Positions 9,090 to 19,764 of a stretch of DNA of 64,000 nucleotides are shown in pieces. Where the stretch lies: assembly GCA_016721865.1 (NCBI GenBank), contig JADKHF010000008.1:96454-160453 (forward strand), given 5' to 3'. Source of the stretch: Nitrosomonas sp. (GTDB lineage Bacteria; Pseudomonadota; Gammaproteobacteria; Burkholderiales; Nitrosomonadaceae). The position numbers and the translations under genes are program-made. The notes beneath the pieces are model-generated. The model worked only from the letters and a program-made list of their open reading frames with translations. It was not told the DNA's origin and did no database searches. The stretch's first letter is position 1; the number at the start of each line of letters is the position of its first letter.

Positions 9090-9923
9090 TTAAGTTTTAC
9101 GTTTTGCGTAAAGGCAAATCAGATCGCAGGCGATATGTGCAGCGGCCAGTGCAGTGATTTGGCCGTGATCATAGGCAGGAGCTACTTCAACGATATCCAT
9201 GCCGATCAGATTGAGCCCGGTAAAGCCACGAATGATCGCCAATGCCTGAGCAGTCGACAGTCCGCCGCAAACCGGTGTGCCGGTACCGGGCGCAAAGGCT
9301 GGATCCAGGCAATCAATATCAAACGTGAAATAAGCGGGACGGTCGCCGACAATGCGTTCAACCTCCGCAATCACTGCATCCGTGCCATGTCGATGCACCC
9401 AGGTGGCATCCAGAATGTGGATACCCATGAAATCATCGTTCCATGTGCGGATGCCGATTTGCACCGAGTGTCTGGGGTCAATCAATCCGTCTCTAATCGC
9501 TTTATAGAACATTGAGCCATGATTTAGCGAACTGGGCGAGTCGTCTGACCAGGTATCGCTATGCGCATCAAAATGGATCACCGCGAGTATCGTCATCGGG
9601 TTGTGTACGTCGAGATAGCAATCGCCATAATCAATCACCGCCAGATTCTCGAATGGATCAAATCCCCATGGATAAGGTTTTAATGAAACAACTTCCGCCG
9701 ATGCCAGGCGGATTGCCTGCGGACCGAAACGTGCGCCCGGGCGGTAGGTTACAGCCAGATCGAATGGGATGCCGCTGATCACCAGCTCAGCGCCGGTCAG
9801 ATCCTTGCTGTAATTGCGGCGCATGAAAGAAAGCACACCCGAGAAAGTCGGTTCACGCAGCATCCCATAGGGATTGTCGCGTGCTATGGCACCATCGATA
9901 TTAATTTGGCTGTCGTTCGTCAT
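9090..9923 (-). CDS. speB: Agmatinase/ureohydrolase family protein lacking the GGDH segment
   Basis: 277 residues of the arginase/agmatinase fold, which hydrolyses agmatine to putrescine and urea with two Mn ions. The DAHSD (119-123) and DIDCLDP (D202, D204) metal motifs are present. Between HNPMT (107-111) and LAVIHFDAH the family normally has about 45-50 residues, including GGDH with the first Mn-ligand His; here they are absent with the frame kept. The protein is therefore probably inactive, or the assembly has lost ~140 bp. The start ATG 9923 has GGAAGG upstream. It is convergent with the HlyD gene. Confidence 0.85.
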   Translation of the reverse strand: MTNDSQINIDGAIARDNPYGMLREPTFSGVLSFMRRNYSKDLTGAELVISGIPFDLAVTYRPGARFGPQAIRLASAEVVSLKPYPWGFDPFENLAVIDYGDCYLDVHNPMTILAVIHFDAHSDTWSDDSPSSLNHGSMFYKAIRDGLIDPRHSVQIGIRTWNDDFMGIHILDATWVHRHGTDAVIAEVERIVGDRPAYFTFDIDCLDPAFAPGTGTPVCGGLSTAQALAIIRGFTGLNLIGMDIVEVAPAYDHGQITALAAAHIACDLICLYAKRKT

Positions 9924-10136
9924 GTTTCTGACCTTCCGTAATTGGATGCGCCGGATTTCTTTCCTGAATATCTTCTGCTGTAGACAATCTCAAGCATCAA
10001 TCCAGCATGATAATATGAATGACTGGAACAGATTCAATATTTTGTTACGAAGTTGAAGACCCGCCCAATGGATATTTGCAACAGGATGCAGTTATAATGA
10101 GCTGCGTTTATAAAACTTGTGTGTTAAAACTACGCT

Positions 10137-10640
10137 ATGCAGCAATCAGATTATCGCAAGCATATTGGTGTAATAATACTGACCGTCGGCATGATCAGCG
10201 GTTGTGCATCGATGTTTTCCGATACTCCGCAGCGCTCAACAGAAATACGTGGCCAGCGCGCCCCTAATCTTACCGCACCCTACAATAGGCCTTATAAGGT
10301 GCAGGGAGTAACCTACTACCCAATGCGATCAGCTGCCGGATACCGGGAAGTCGGCCATGCGTCTTGGTATGGCTCGGAATCGGGCAATCGCACTGCCATG
10401 GGGACACGTTTTGTTCCGCATGGTTTAACTGCCGCCCATAAGACGCTGCCGTTGCCCTCCAAAGTCAGAGTCACCAACCTGCACAATGGCCGCCATGTCG
10501 ATGTCCTTGTCAATGATCGGGGTCCTTTCAAGAAGGACAGAATCATCGACTTATCTCACGGCGCCGCAAGAAAAATCGGCCTGCATGGGGTAGCCAAAGT
10601 CAGAATTGAACATCTCGACGATAAAATCAGCCAGAAGTAA
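10137..10640 (+). CDS. rlpA: RlpA-like septal ring lipoprotein
   Basis: 167 residues with a lipoprotein signal and lipobox ISGC (Cys23), then the double-psi beta-barrel of RlpA: GHASWYGSESGNRTAMGTRF, and VLVNDRGPFKKDRIIDLS with the conserved Asp. RlpA cleaves naked glycan strands of peptidoglycan at the septum. The SPOR domain found at the C-terminus of longer homologues is missing, a known short form. The gene stands alone between the divergent agmatinase gene and lolC. Confidence 0.88.
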   Translation: MQQSDYRKHIGVIILTVGMISGCASMFSDTPQRSTEIRGQRAPNLTAPYNRPYKVQGVTYYPMRSAAGYREVGHASWYGSESGNRTAMGTRFVPHGLTAAHKTLPLPSKVRVTNLHNGRHVDVLVNDRGPFKKDRIIDLSHGAARKIGLHGVAKVRIEHLDDKISQK

Positions 10641-10782
10641 ATTACTGGGTTGTTGTGCGAAAATAGAGCAACCAAGTGCGGGAAGGCTTTAATTTTGCGC
10701 TAACAATTTTCTGATTATTTGTTAAGCCTTGCTTAAATGTGGCAAACTTCGCAGTTGAACTTATTACGGGTCTATTAAATTC

Positions 10783-12031
10783 GTGTCCCCTTATGAACTT
10801 TTCATTGGTTTGCGCTATACGCGCGCCAAAAAACGCAATCATTTCATCTCGTTTATTTCATTAATTTCTCTGATGGGCATCACGCTGGGGATGACGGCGC
10901 TCATTACGGTCATGTCGGTCATGAATGGTTTCCAGAAAGAAGTGCGTACCCGGATTCTGGGCGTCGCTTCGCATGTTCAGATCGGCAGCATGCATGGCAA
11001 TCTGAGTCATTGGCAACAAACTGCAGAAGAAGCAGTCAAGCATCCATTGGTAGAAGCTGCCGCACCTTATGTCAATGCACAAGGTATGCTGTCACACAAT
11101 CAGGTGGTGCAAGGGGTCATTGTGCGCGGCATTCTGCCAACGATGGAGGACAAAGTGGCCGATTTTGCAAAAATGATGGTCAGTGGTGAGCTGGATCATC
11201 TGGTGCCGGGTGAATTTGGCATTGTCATCGGCATGGAACTGGCACGATCTATGGGTACTTTCGTCGGCGACAAGATTGTCTTGATTTCACCGCAAGGGCA
11301 AGTCACGCCCGCGGGAATTTTGCCCCGGCTGAAACAATTTACCGTAGTGGGTATCTTTGAAGCTGGGCATTTTGAATATGACTCCGGACTGGCTCTGATT
11401 CACATGTTCGATGCGCAGAAACTTTATCGCATGGAAAACGATGATGTTTCCGGCGTGCGTCTAAAGCTGAAGGATTTGTTTCTGGCACCCCAGGTTGTTC
11501 AGGAATTACCTGCGATGCTGACGATCGACAGCTTTATCAGCGACTGGACAAAACAGCATGCCAATTATTTTCGTGCAATTCAGATCGAGAAACGCATGTT
11601 GTCGTTGATTCTCGCATTGATTATTGCGGTCGCGGCATTCAATATTGTTTCCACATTGGTGATGGCGGTTACCGACAAGGAATCGGATATCGCAATTTTA
11701 AGAACCCTCGGCGCAAGCCCGCGCAGCATTATGAAGATATTTATTGTCCAGGGGACGTTTATTGGCGTTTTTGGCACTATTCTGGGGGTGGCGGGTGGAA
11801 TGCTGTTAGCCTACAACGTGGGTGAGGTGGTGGCATTTATTGAAAGTGTATTCCAGGTCCAGTTTCTTGTCGCGAGAAATTTATTACATCAGCACGATCC
11901 CAACCGATCCGCAAATGGCGGATATTACTACCGTTGCTGTGACCTCGTTTATCCTCAGTCTGCTGGCAACGATTTATCCCAGCTACCGTGCATCCAAAGT
12001 TAATCCGGCGGAGGCGTTACGCTATGAATGA
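10783..12031 (+). CDS. lolC: Lipoprotein-releasing system permease LolC/LolE (frameshifted)
   Basis: Inner-membrane subunit of the LolCDE transporter, which extracts outer-membrane lipoproteins. It starts at GTG 10783 with MSPYELFIGLRYTRAKKRNH, the usual N-terminus of the family. It has one N-terminal membrane helix, a large periplasmic domain and a MacB/FtsX C-terminus with three helices. A single-base break at ~11866-11872 ends the first frame at 12003; the proper end, SLLATIYPSYRASKVNPAEALRYE, is in the other frame to 12031. About 415 residues when joined, normal for the family. The stop overlaps lolD by 8 nt. Confidence 0.92.
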
Positions 12032-12713
12032 TGCTGTCATTTCTTGCCGCAATCTGGTCAAGCAGTTTTCCCAGGGCGATCTGGCAGTTCCGGTATTAAA
12101 TGGCGTTAATCTGGACTTGGTTAAAGGGGAGATGTTAGCGATAGTCGGTGCGTCCGGTTCCGGCAAAAGCACCTTGCTGCATATACTCGGCGGATTGGAT
12201 GCACCGACGAGCGGGAATATCCGGATTCTCGGACAAGATATCGCGCAAATCAATGAAGAAGAGCGTTGCCGGTTACGCAATGGTTCGCTCGGCTTCATCT
12301 ATCAGTTTCATCATTTGTTGCCGGAATTCAGCGCGCTGGAAAATGTGGCGATGCCGCTGCTGATTCGCCGACTGCCGAACCAGGAAGCCTATGACCGGGC
12401 AGAAGATATTTTGAAACAGGTGGGATTGAGTCACCGCCTGACACATACACCCGGTGAATTATCCGGTGGTGAACGCCAGCGCGCTGCGGTTGCTCGTGCA
12501 CTGGTTACACAACCCGCTTGCATTCTGGCTGATGAGCCTACCGGGAATCTTGATCGGCAGACGGCTGAGAGCGTCTTTGATTTGATGCTGGAATTGAATC
12601 ATAGAATCAATGCCAGCCTGGTCATTGTGACGCACGATTCCCGTCTTGCCAATCGTGCTCAACAAATCAAGCAATTGATCGACGGCGTTTTATGCGATAT
12701 TCCCAATGCTTAA
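12024..12713 (+). CDS. lolD: Lipoprotein-releasing ABC transporter ATPase LolD
   Basis: 229 residues from ATG 12024, chosen over upstream in-frame codons because it overlaps the lolC stop in the usual way and gives MNDAVISCRNLVKQF. Walker A is GASGSGKST, the signature LSGGERQRAAVARAL, Walker B ILADEPTGNLD, and the switch His lies in VTHD. It powers LolC/E in releasing lipoproteins to LolA. Full length and intact. Confidence 0.94.
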   Translation: MNDAVISCRNLVKQFSQGDLAVPVLNGVNLDLVKGEMLAIVGASGSGKSTLLHILGGLDAPTSGNIRILGQDIAQINEEERCRLRNGSLGFIYQFHHLLPEFSALENVAMPLLIRRLPNQEAYDRAEDILKQVGLSHRLTHTPGELSGGERQRAAVARALVTQPACILADEPTGNLDRQTAESVFDLMLELNHRINASLVIVTHDSRLANRAQQIKQLIDGVLCDIPNA

Positions 12714-12763
12714 TGAATACGTAAACACACCACTGATCTCTCATCTATTTTTATAGCCGGCTT

Positions 12764-14487
12764 ATGCGTACTTTATTTACGTACATTATGGTCTTTCCCC
12801 GGCGCAGCGCTTTTGTTCTGGTTGCGCTGCTGATTGCCGGTATCGCTGAAGGCCTGAGTTTAACGGCGCTGCTGCCTTTATTATCGATCGCTGTCGGTGA
12901 TTCAGGCGAATCGGGCGATTCAGGCATCGGTAAATTCATGGAGAAAGCGCTGCAGGATATCGGCATTGAACCCACGTTGGATACGATCTTGATCATTATT
13001 GTTGGTGGTATGTTTCTCAAAGGAATGGTGCTGCTGCTGGCTAATCGCCAGGTGGGATATACCGTTGCGCATGTGGCTACAGCTTTACGCCTGGATCTCA
13101 TTGAAGCTTTGCTGGCCAGCCGGTGGCAATACTATTTACGGCAACCCGTCGGATCACTCGCCAATTCGGTTGCGACGGAAGCCTACCGTGCAGCCAACGG
13201 TTTTGAGCACAGCGTAAACGTGCTGGCGCTCACTATTCAAGTGCTGGTATATGCCATCGTGGCATTGTTTATTTCTTGGGAGGCAACACTCGCCTCGTTG
13301 ATCATCGGCTTATTCCTGTTGATTGTGTTGAATCGTTTAGTCAGAGCAACCCGGCGGGCAGGCGCGAAACAAACCCATTTGCTACGTAATTTATTAACGT
13401 ACTTATCCGATGTGCTCAGTTCGGTGAAATCACTGAAAGCCATGGCGCGTGACAACGTTGCCGACGCTATTCTGCATGAACAAACGCAACACCTGGAAAA
13501 AGCCACGCGCCGGGAAGTGATGAATCGAGCTGCGCTAACCGCGCTGCAGGAACCCATACTAGCCGCGCTGACAGCCAGCGGCTTATATCTTGCACTGGTG
13601 GTGTGGCAATTATCCTTGCCGGAAGTCATGTTGATGGTTTTTTGCTGACACGTATTCTGGGGTTACTGAATAAAACACAGCGCAGACACCAGCAACTGGT
13701 CGCGCAAGAAAGTGTTTATTGGGTTTTACGTAAGGCTGCCGAGGACGCGCGCGCGGAGGCGGAAAGAGCAACAGGAACACTCCAGCCGACACTGCAAAAA
13801 GGCATTACATTGCACCATGTCAAATTTCATTATGGCCAGAAAACTATTTTCAAAGACCTGAATATCGAAATACCGATCAACTCATTCACTGTGGTCATGG
13901 GGCCATCCGGTGCTGGCAAAAGCACTTTGCTGGATTTGCTCTGTGGATTGGTCGAGCCAAAATCCGGAGAAGTCCAGATTGACGGCATATCACTGCATGA
14001 TATCAATCTGCGCCAATGGCGCCACATGATTGGCTATGTTTCGCAAGACACTATTTTGCTGCATGACACGGTGATGAATAACATTCTGGTCGGAGAACCC
14101 GTATTGACCGCCGCCGATGCAGAGCGAGCGCTACGCCAGGCCGGCGCTTGGGATTTTGTCAGCGCTTTGCCGGAAGGATTGCAAACGGTTGTGGGTGAGC
14201 GCGGCGGGCTACTTTCCGGCGGACAACGCCAGCGCATCGCCATTGCACGGGCACTGGCGCACAGTCCATCCTTCTTAATTCTGGATGAACCAACCAGCGC
14301 ACTGGATCCGGAAAGCGAGAGAACTATCTGTGAAACATTACAGAAATTGGCCAAAGACTTGACAGTTATTGCTGTTTCGCATCAACCGGCTGTCATCAAC
14401 GCGGCAGATCGTGTGTTTATACTTTCCAATGGCGTAGCAGAGCCATTGTCGCAGGTAGCGCACATGAATAACGAGCTCAGCAGTTAG
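12764..14487 (+). CDS. ABC exporter, fused membrane and ATPase domains (frameshifted)
   Basis: MsbA-like half-transporter of about 575 residues. The N-terminal membrane domain (MRTLFTYIMVFPRRSAFVLV to ~295) has about five or six helices. The ATPase follows with GPSGAGKST, LSGGQRQRIAIARAL, FLILDEPTSALD and the switch His in SHQP. A T6 run at 13638-13643 breaks the frame, and the ATPase part continues from there. It lies 50 nt after lolD and may share its transcript. The substrate cannot be told from sequence; lipid or peptide export is common for this class. Confidence 0.85.
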
Positions 14488-14587
14488 AAATCAAGTTAAG
14501 CACTACTCATGCAAATCACTGCGCTTCACAATTCACCTTGAAGGATGCCTCTGACAAATCTCCGGTTAATTCCGACGCGATGACTCA

Positions 14588-15523
14588 GAGGCTGTGAAAA
14601 AATCCGATTTTTGCGAGGGGTAGCATTCTGGAGAAGACGGCATTGAGCCGACACGATTTTCCATGGGATACATCAGATTGACACCCCTGTCTTTCAAAAG
14701 AGCGTCAAGCCAGCCGCTTTCCCCTGATTCTGCGATCATTCTGCTCCCTTTGCTCGCCAGCCACTAACGAAATGGACTGTGTTGGTGCCAATTCCGGCAA
14801 GTGCTGCAGCGCTTGTTCGATCCGTTCTTGTCGCTCTCGTTGAGCACGCTCCCGAGCTGCTTGCCGCCGACGCGTCATGACTCCAGGATTGTCTTCAACT
14901 TTGCCGCTTTGGTTCTATCTATCTGCGCGCTTCTTCCAGGCAGCGCTCCAGCGTCCCCCCGGCGCCGGAATGATGATGCCCCGCACTCGCCCTTACCCGC
15001 ATGCCATCCTGTGCTACCCGCTTGAGCTCGACCGCTTTCACCGCCAACAAGGCCGCCACACTGTCCGTAAGTAGCCATCAAACCCGCTTCATGCTCCCCG
15101 AAAATCCGACAGTGTGTGATGGTTGACCTGTACTCCTCCGCAAATCCACCGATAGGCATCATGCGCCTCGGTTAGCCTCGCAATCGTCCGTGCGCTGCCT
15201 ACTCCTCAACAGTGGCATACAACCACAACGAAAACAAATTTCCGGTGCAATCGGTGTTCTCCGCTGCCACCTTCCACTGCCTTGATTCCAGATCGCTCGG
15301 TCGTAATTCCACTTGCGACCGATTCGGCATCAGTACCCGCGCTACGACCGCAACCAAGGTTTAGCCAAGGGCCTGGGATTAATGATCATGTTGAGGTCTT
15401 CAGGAAATAAATCAGGGATTGACGACGTTGTCATGGCAGGAAACAAATTAAATGGCTCGTTTCCGTTTTTTACCTGCTACTGGTCAGTTGAAGCCAGTGC
15501 ACAAATGGTTTTTTCACAGCCTC
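14588..15523 (-). mobile_element. IS1182-like element, internally deleted copy
   Basis: A shortened, inverted copy of the element at 38608-40240. Both ends carry GAGGCTGTGAAAAAA as inverted repeats and are flanked by TCA (14585-14587 and 15524-15526), a 3-bp target duplication. About 600 bp equivalent to 39440-40040 of the longer copy are missing, joined at the transposase LPELEK region, so the catalytic core is lost. The remaining N-terminal part has several small indels relative to the other copy. No functional transposase can be made from it. Confidence 0.85.
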
Positions 15524-15801
15524 TCAGGATTTGTCGTGCATTCTTGTAAGTGTAATAGCGTGAATTTTATTTCGATTTTCTTTTTCATTTGCTGCTTGAC
15601 GATTTTCAGAGTTCTGCATCGACAAGCAGCTCCATCTTCGCTTGCAAGCAGGTACGCACTAAAGACTGTCTTGTCACGGGATCGCGCATCATAAAACCGC
15701 TGACTGAAACACTGCCAGCGGCTCCACACCCGCCGTGTACGGAATCAGAAAACCACACCTGCCGCACGCAGGATTGACAAAGGTGGTGGCCTGAACCACG
15801 A

Positions 15802-17284
15802 TCAGCGCCAGCTCAGCACGACGTAGCGCGACACCGTTATCGCGGACCAATAGCAACACTTTATTATTGGTACTGGCTTTCACAGCCTGGCTGAACTCTG
15901 CAGCCGTGTTAACTGCTTTGCGATTGACCTCCAGAATCACGCTGCCGCGGCTGATACCCGCCATGGTGGCCACCGATCCGGGTGCCACTTCAGTCACAAT
16001 AACACCTTGCCCTGCTTTTGCCCCAAATTGCCGCGCCAGATCGGCTGTGATGGTTTGTACCGTTAGGCCCAATGTGCCGCTCGCTTGCGATGGCTCCTGT
16101 GCTGCGAGCTTGTTATCGCTAAGCTTGTCAATTTTTACGGTAATGCTGCGCTGCCTACCATCGCGAATAATATCAAATTCCACTTTACTACCCGGTTGTG
16201 CCAATGCAACCTGGTTACGAAAATCTCCGGTATCGCTGACGGATCGTCCCTGATAACTCACAATCACATCACCAGCCTTGAGACCGGCCTTGTCAGCAGG
16301 CGAATTTTTAGTCACCTGCGCGACCAGAATGCCTTTGTCATCCTTCAAATCGAAGGATTTTGCCAGATCTGGTGTCAAGGGCTGGATCATAATACCCAAA
16401 TAACCACGCACCACTTCACCCTTTTCGATTAATTGATGGGCGATACGCTCCACCAGGTTGATCGGGATAGCGAATCCAATACCCATATAACCGCCGCTGC
16501 GGCTGAAAATGGCGGTATTCATGCCGATCACCTCACCATCCAGATTGACCAGCGGCCCGCCCGAATTACCAGGATTAATGGCGGCATCAGTCTGGATAAA
16601 ATCTTCATAATCGTTAATGCCGAGCGAAGTTCTACCTTTCGCGCTAACCACGCCGACCGTCAGTGTATGACTCAAGCCAAACGGATTGCCAATGGCCACC
16701 ACCCATTCGCCAACTTCGAGCTGGGAATAATCGCCCAATTGCACTGCAGGCAATCCGCTGGTTTCTATTTCTATTACGGCGATATCTGATTTCGGATCCG
16801 TGCCTTTGATTTTTGCTTCAAACTCACGGCCATCGAGAAATTTGACGCTAATCTTGTCGTTTCCTTCGACAACATGATTATTGGTCAGAATATAGGTCTT
16901 ATTGCCGAGTAATTTATTATTGGAAGCAAAAACAAACCCTGAGCCTTGTCCAACTACGGAACGTTGCTTCCCAGGTTGTTTGCCTGGCGCATTAAAACGC
17001 GGCATATCCGGAAAGCGATCGCCAAAGAATCGCTTAAATAGATCATCGCCGAATGGCCCTGGCTCTCCATCGCCAAACGGAAAACCAAACGGTGATATTT
17101 GCGCAGTTTCAGTCTCCCGTTCAACCTGAATCAACACAACCGATGGCGAAACCTTACGCGCCACCTCTGCAAATGCTTTACCGGTTTGCCGCAGGCTTTC
17201 TACGCCGTTTTCCTGTGCCATAAGTTCGAATGGCATCAGCAACAATAGCATTAACAACACAATGAAATTACGATATCCAAGCAT
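15802..17284 (-). CDS. degQ: DegP/DegQ-type periplasmic serine protease (3' frameshift)
   Basis: HtrA protease with a signal peptide (MLGYRNFIVLLMLLLLMPFE, cleaved near LMA), the trypsin-like domain with catalytic His in TNNHVVEG, Asp in KSDIAVIEI and Ser in GNSGGPL, and two PDZ domains. It degrades or refolds damaged periplasmic proteins. I choose ATG 17284 over 17296 because GGAG sits 7 nt upstream. The native end VSRYVVLSWR lies in the next frame with a stop at 15802; a one-base break near 15826-15836 lets the written frame run on to 15689 with an unrelated tail. It is divergent from yaaA. Confidence 0.92.
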
Positions 17285-17444
17285 GATTTGCTCCATTTTT
17301 TGATAAAAAAACGACCGTAGTTATTGATATACTTTGACGTGTTTAGTTGGGGGCTTCGGGTGAAAATTACAAGTAATCGTTAAAAAAACAGCGCTAACCA
17401 ATACTCAAGCATAAATCGATAACATTTTCTATATTTCAGGATGA

Positions 17445-18230
17445 ATGATGATTGTTGTTATTTCACCAGCAAAAACACTGGATTTTGAAACGCCAGCCTT
17501 TACCCAGGAACACACGCAGCCTGGTTTTCTCGATGATTCAGCCGAACTGATTGATCAACTCAGAAAGCTTGAACCGGATCAACTTGGCAAGTTGATGTCG
17601 ATCAGCCCTAAACTCGCTGTACTGAATTCAAACCGCTATTTCGCCTGGAAACGCCCATTTGTAATGGAGAATGCCAAGCAAGCAGTGCTCGCTTTCAAGG
17701 GGGATGTTTACACCGGTTTGGACGCAGATACACTAACTGCTTCAGAGTTGGCTTTTGCGCAGAATCACTTACGCATTCTGTCCGGGTTGTATGGCGTGTT
17801 ACGTCCGCTGGATCTGATCCAGGCCTACCGGCTGGAAATGGGTACCCGGTTCAATAATTCGCGTGGCAATAATCTGTATGAATTCTGGGGTGATAAAATT
17901 ACCCAAGCACTCAACCAGGATCTGAAAAAACAAAAAACAGACATTCTGATCAATCTGGCCTCTATTGAATATTTCCAATCCGTGCAGAAGAACAAATTAA
18001 ACGCACACATCATTACCCCGGTTTTTAAAGATGAAAAAAACGGCGTTTACAAGATCATCAGCTTCTTCGCCAAGAAAGCTCGAGGCCTGATGAGCCGCTA
18101 TATCATTCAGAACAAGCTAATAAACCCAGAAGATATCAAGCACTTTGATTTTGCAGGTTATCACTTTAGTGAAGATATCAGCAGTCGGGATGAATGGGTT
18201 TTTACTCGTGCTGAATCCCAATCAGCGTGA
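17445..18230 (+). CDS. yaaA: Peroxide stress protein YaaA
   Basis: 261 residues with the family signature N-terminus MIVVISPAKTLDFETP, the LRILSGLYGVLRPLDLIQAYRLEMG core and FAKKARGLMSRYI near the end. YaaA proteins limit iron-driven DNA damage under peroxide stress. AGGA lies just before the tandem ATGATG start at 17445. Length and motifs are normal and the frame is intact. Confidence 0.93.
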   Translation: MMIVVISPAKTLDFETPAFTQEHTQPGFLDDSAELIDQLRKLEPDQLGKLMSISPKLAVLNSNRYFAWKRPFVMENAKQAVLAFKGDVYTGLDADTLTASELAFAQNHLRILSGLYGVLRPLDLIQAYRLEMGTRFNNSRGNNLYEFWGDKITQALNQDLKKQKTDILINLASIEYFQSVQKNKLNAHIITPVFKDEKNGVYKIISFFAKKARGLMSRYIIQNKLINPEDIKHFDFAGYHFSEDISSRDEWVFTRAESQSA

Positions 18231-18274
18231 TTCACAACGAGCAAATTTGTGAAGTTTCTGACAGATAAAATGCA

Positions 18275-18640
18275 TTGGATACCGATAAACTTATTGAACT
18301 AACAAGAAACTATGTGACGTTATCCAACGATCACAATCTCCCATTTATTCAACCCTTGTTCGCTGACGACGCCACCTACCATTCCGCCTATTTCGGCGAA
18401 TACAAAGGCAGTACGGAGATTCATGCCATGATGACCAACTTTTTCACCCGCTTCCCCGACGCGCATTGGGCAGTAGCGAAATATCGCGGCATTGAGGGTA
18501 ATGGTGTGGAATTTATTTTTGTCATGACTGGAGTCGATGCATCTTCCGGTGAGTAGATGAAACGGCAAGGATTGGAACGCATCTACTTCACCCCGGGTGG
18601 ATTGATCAAGCATATTTCCATTTGCAAGCCGCATGATTAG
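18275..18640 (+). pseudogene. SnoaL/NTF2-like protein with in-frame stop
   Basis: Small alpha+beta barrel protein of the SnoaL-like/NTF2 family: residues 1-93 include LFADDATYHSAYFGEYKG and FFTRFPDAHWAVAKYRGIEG. A TAG at 18554-18556 interrupts the frame, but the same frame continues with MKRQGLERIYFTPGGLIKHI to a second TAG at 18638-18640, which completes the expected ~120-residue fold. The start is TTG 18275; an ATG at 18270 is out of frame. A nonsense change or base-call error is equally possible. The function of this family member is unknown. Confidence 0.7.
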
Positions 18641-18850
18641 ATTGTGCTTCTCAAACGGTCACCTGTTTGATCTGAGTAATCATCCAATCAGCAATATTAT
18701 GAATCGTGCGTTGAAACCGTGGCGCCAGAACTGTGAAGACAAAATTTGTCGCCAGCATTTGATGAATATCCAGAATGTTGGATTTGTGAATAACAATTCG
18801 ACACCGTTAGGTTAAAATTTCACGCATTTACTTCTGTCTCGCGCCATGTC

Positions 18851-19445
18851 ATGCCGCATCACAAAATCAAAACCGTTCGCATTGAAGAAAAACCAGCAAC
18901 GGGTGGATCTTTCTGCCGCACAGAAAAATTAATGGGTTGATTCAGGAAATTGAGGCCCAGAAGAAATTACTGGCCACATGGTCCTCGATACCAACAGGAA
19001 ATTGCCGGGAAACTGATTCTGTTACGCGATAAGTTCCGCGATCATCAGGCAGTGATGGTGGTGATGTGGGATGCTTTTTATACGCCCCGGAAGCTTGCTC
19101 GTAACCAGCAGGAAAAAATCGCACACCTGATTTGAGATTTGTTGCAATTGCTGGAGTGACAACTGAGTGTCGATCAAATTAATCAGAGCAAAATTAATAA
19201 TATTGCGGATAATCGCTTGAAGCATTACAAAAAAATTTTGCAAAACCAATTGGAAGAACTACAGCAAGAAGTGATGTATATTGAACTGAACGTCAGACGA
19301 ATCTCTGGGCTTGCGCCGTGTACATTTAACGCCCAAGCGGGTGTCTGCCCTGCTGAATAAAGATATTCGCACGTTACGGTATCAAATTAACCGTATTCAA
19401 CATGATTTAATGTTATTCAACGCTATAAAGCAGTTAAAGTCATGA
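18851..19445 (+). pseudogene. Decayed coiled-coil protein, probably a J-domain protein lacking its middle
   Basis: Helical fragments appear in changing frames: MPHHKIKTVRIEEKPA at the start, LIQEIEAQKKLLATW, then QQEIAGKLILLRDKFRDHQA and TPRKLARNQQEKIAHLI, followed by a stop. After it come DLLQLLE, a second in-frame TGA, QLSVDQINQSKINNIADNRL and, one frame over, LTPKRVSALLNKDIRTLRYQ. Flanks of this type resemble betaproteobacterial J-domain (DnaJ-like) proteins in which the J domain sits between IAHLI and DLLQLLE; that part is absent. The family call is from memory and moderate. At least three frameshifts and two stops make it a true relic. Confidence 0.5.
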
Positions 19446-19764
19446 CTCAAAGGCTACCGAATTCTCACGTCTGGTTTTGATCATCTTTTTTAACACCTTA
19501 CTGCAATTGACTCAACCTTGGCTTGCTAAAAGAAACATTCGAGTTAGAAACATAGTCAGTATAATCATACCTTCATATAACCATGTAAAAAAATACCCTT
19601 TCGTTCAGTATCATCAATCTTGAAAGCTTATTACCATAATGAATCTGTACATTCTTTCCCGAGTCCTTCCAAATTCTAATTTCTGCGGCTATAAGCATTG
19701 TTTAAATTTACAGATAACGCTATCCTGATAAGCGATATTAATTCTTTGTCAACATAAGGCCATA
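19446..19764. other. Non-coding stretch upstream of rpiA
   Basis: About 320 AT-rich bases. No gene, repeat or clear terminator seen. The rpiA promoter must lie here; AAGG just before ATG 19765 is its ribosome binding site. Confidence 0.4.

Noticed and set aside
14801..15162. Short open frames on both strands
   Set aside because: They are shadows of the degraded IS1182-like transposase.
15689..15801. Extra C-terminal tail of the DegQ frame as a new domain
   Set aside because: The native end VSRYVVLSWR in the next frame shows that the tail comes from a frameshift.
18633..18815. 60-codon open frame after the SnoaL-like gene
   Set aside because: No ribosome binding site, no recognisable family and placed among decayed sequence.
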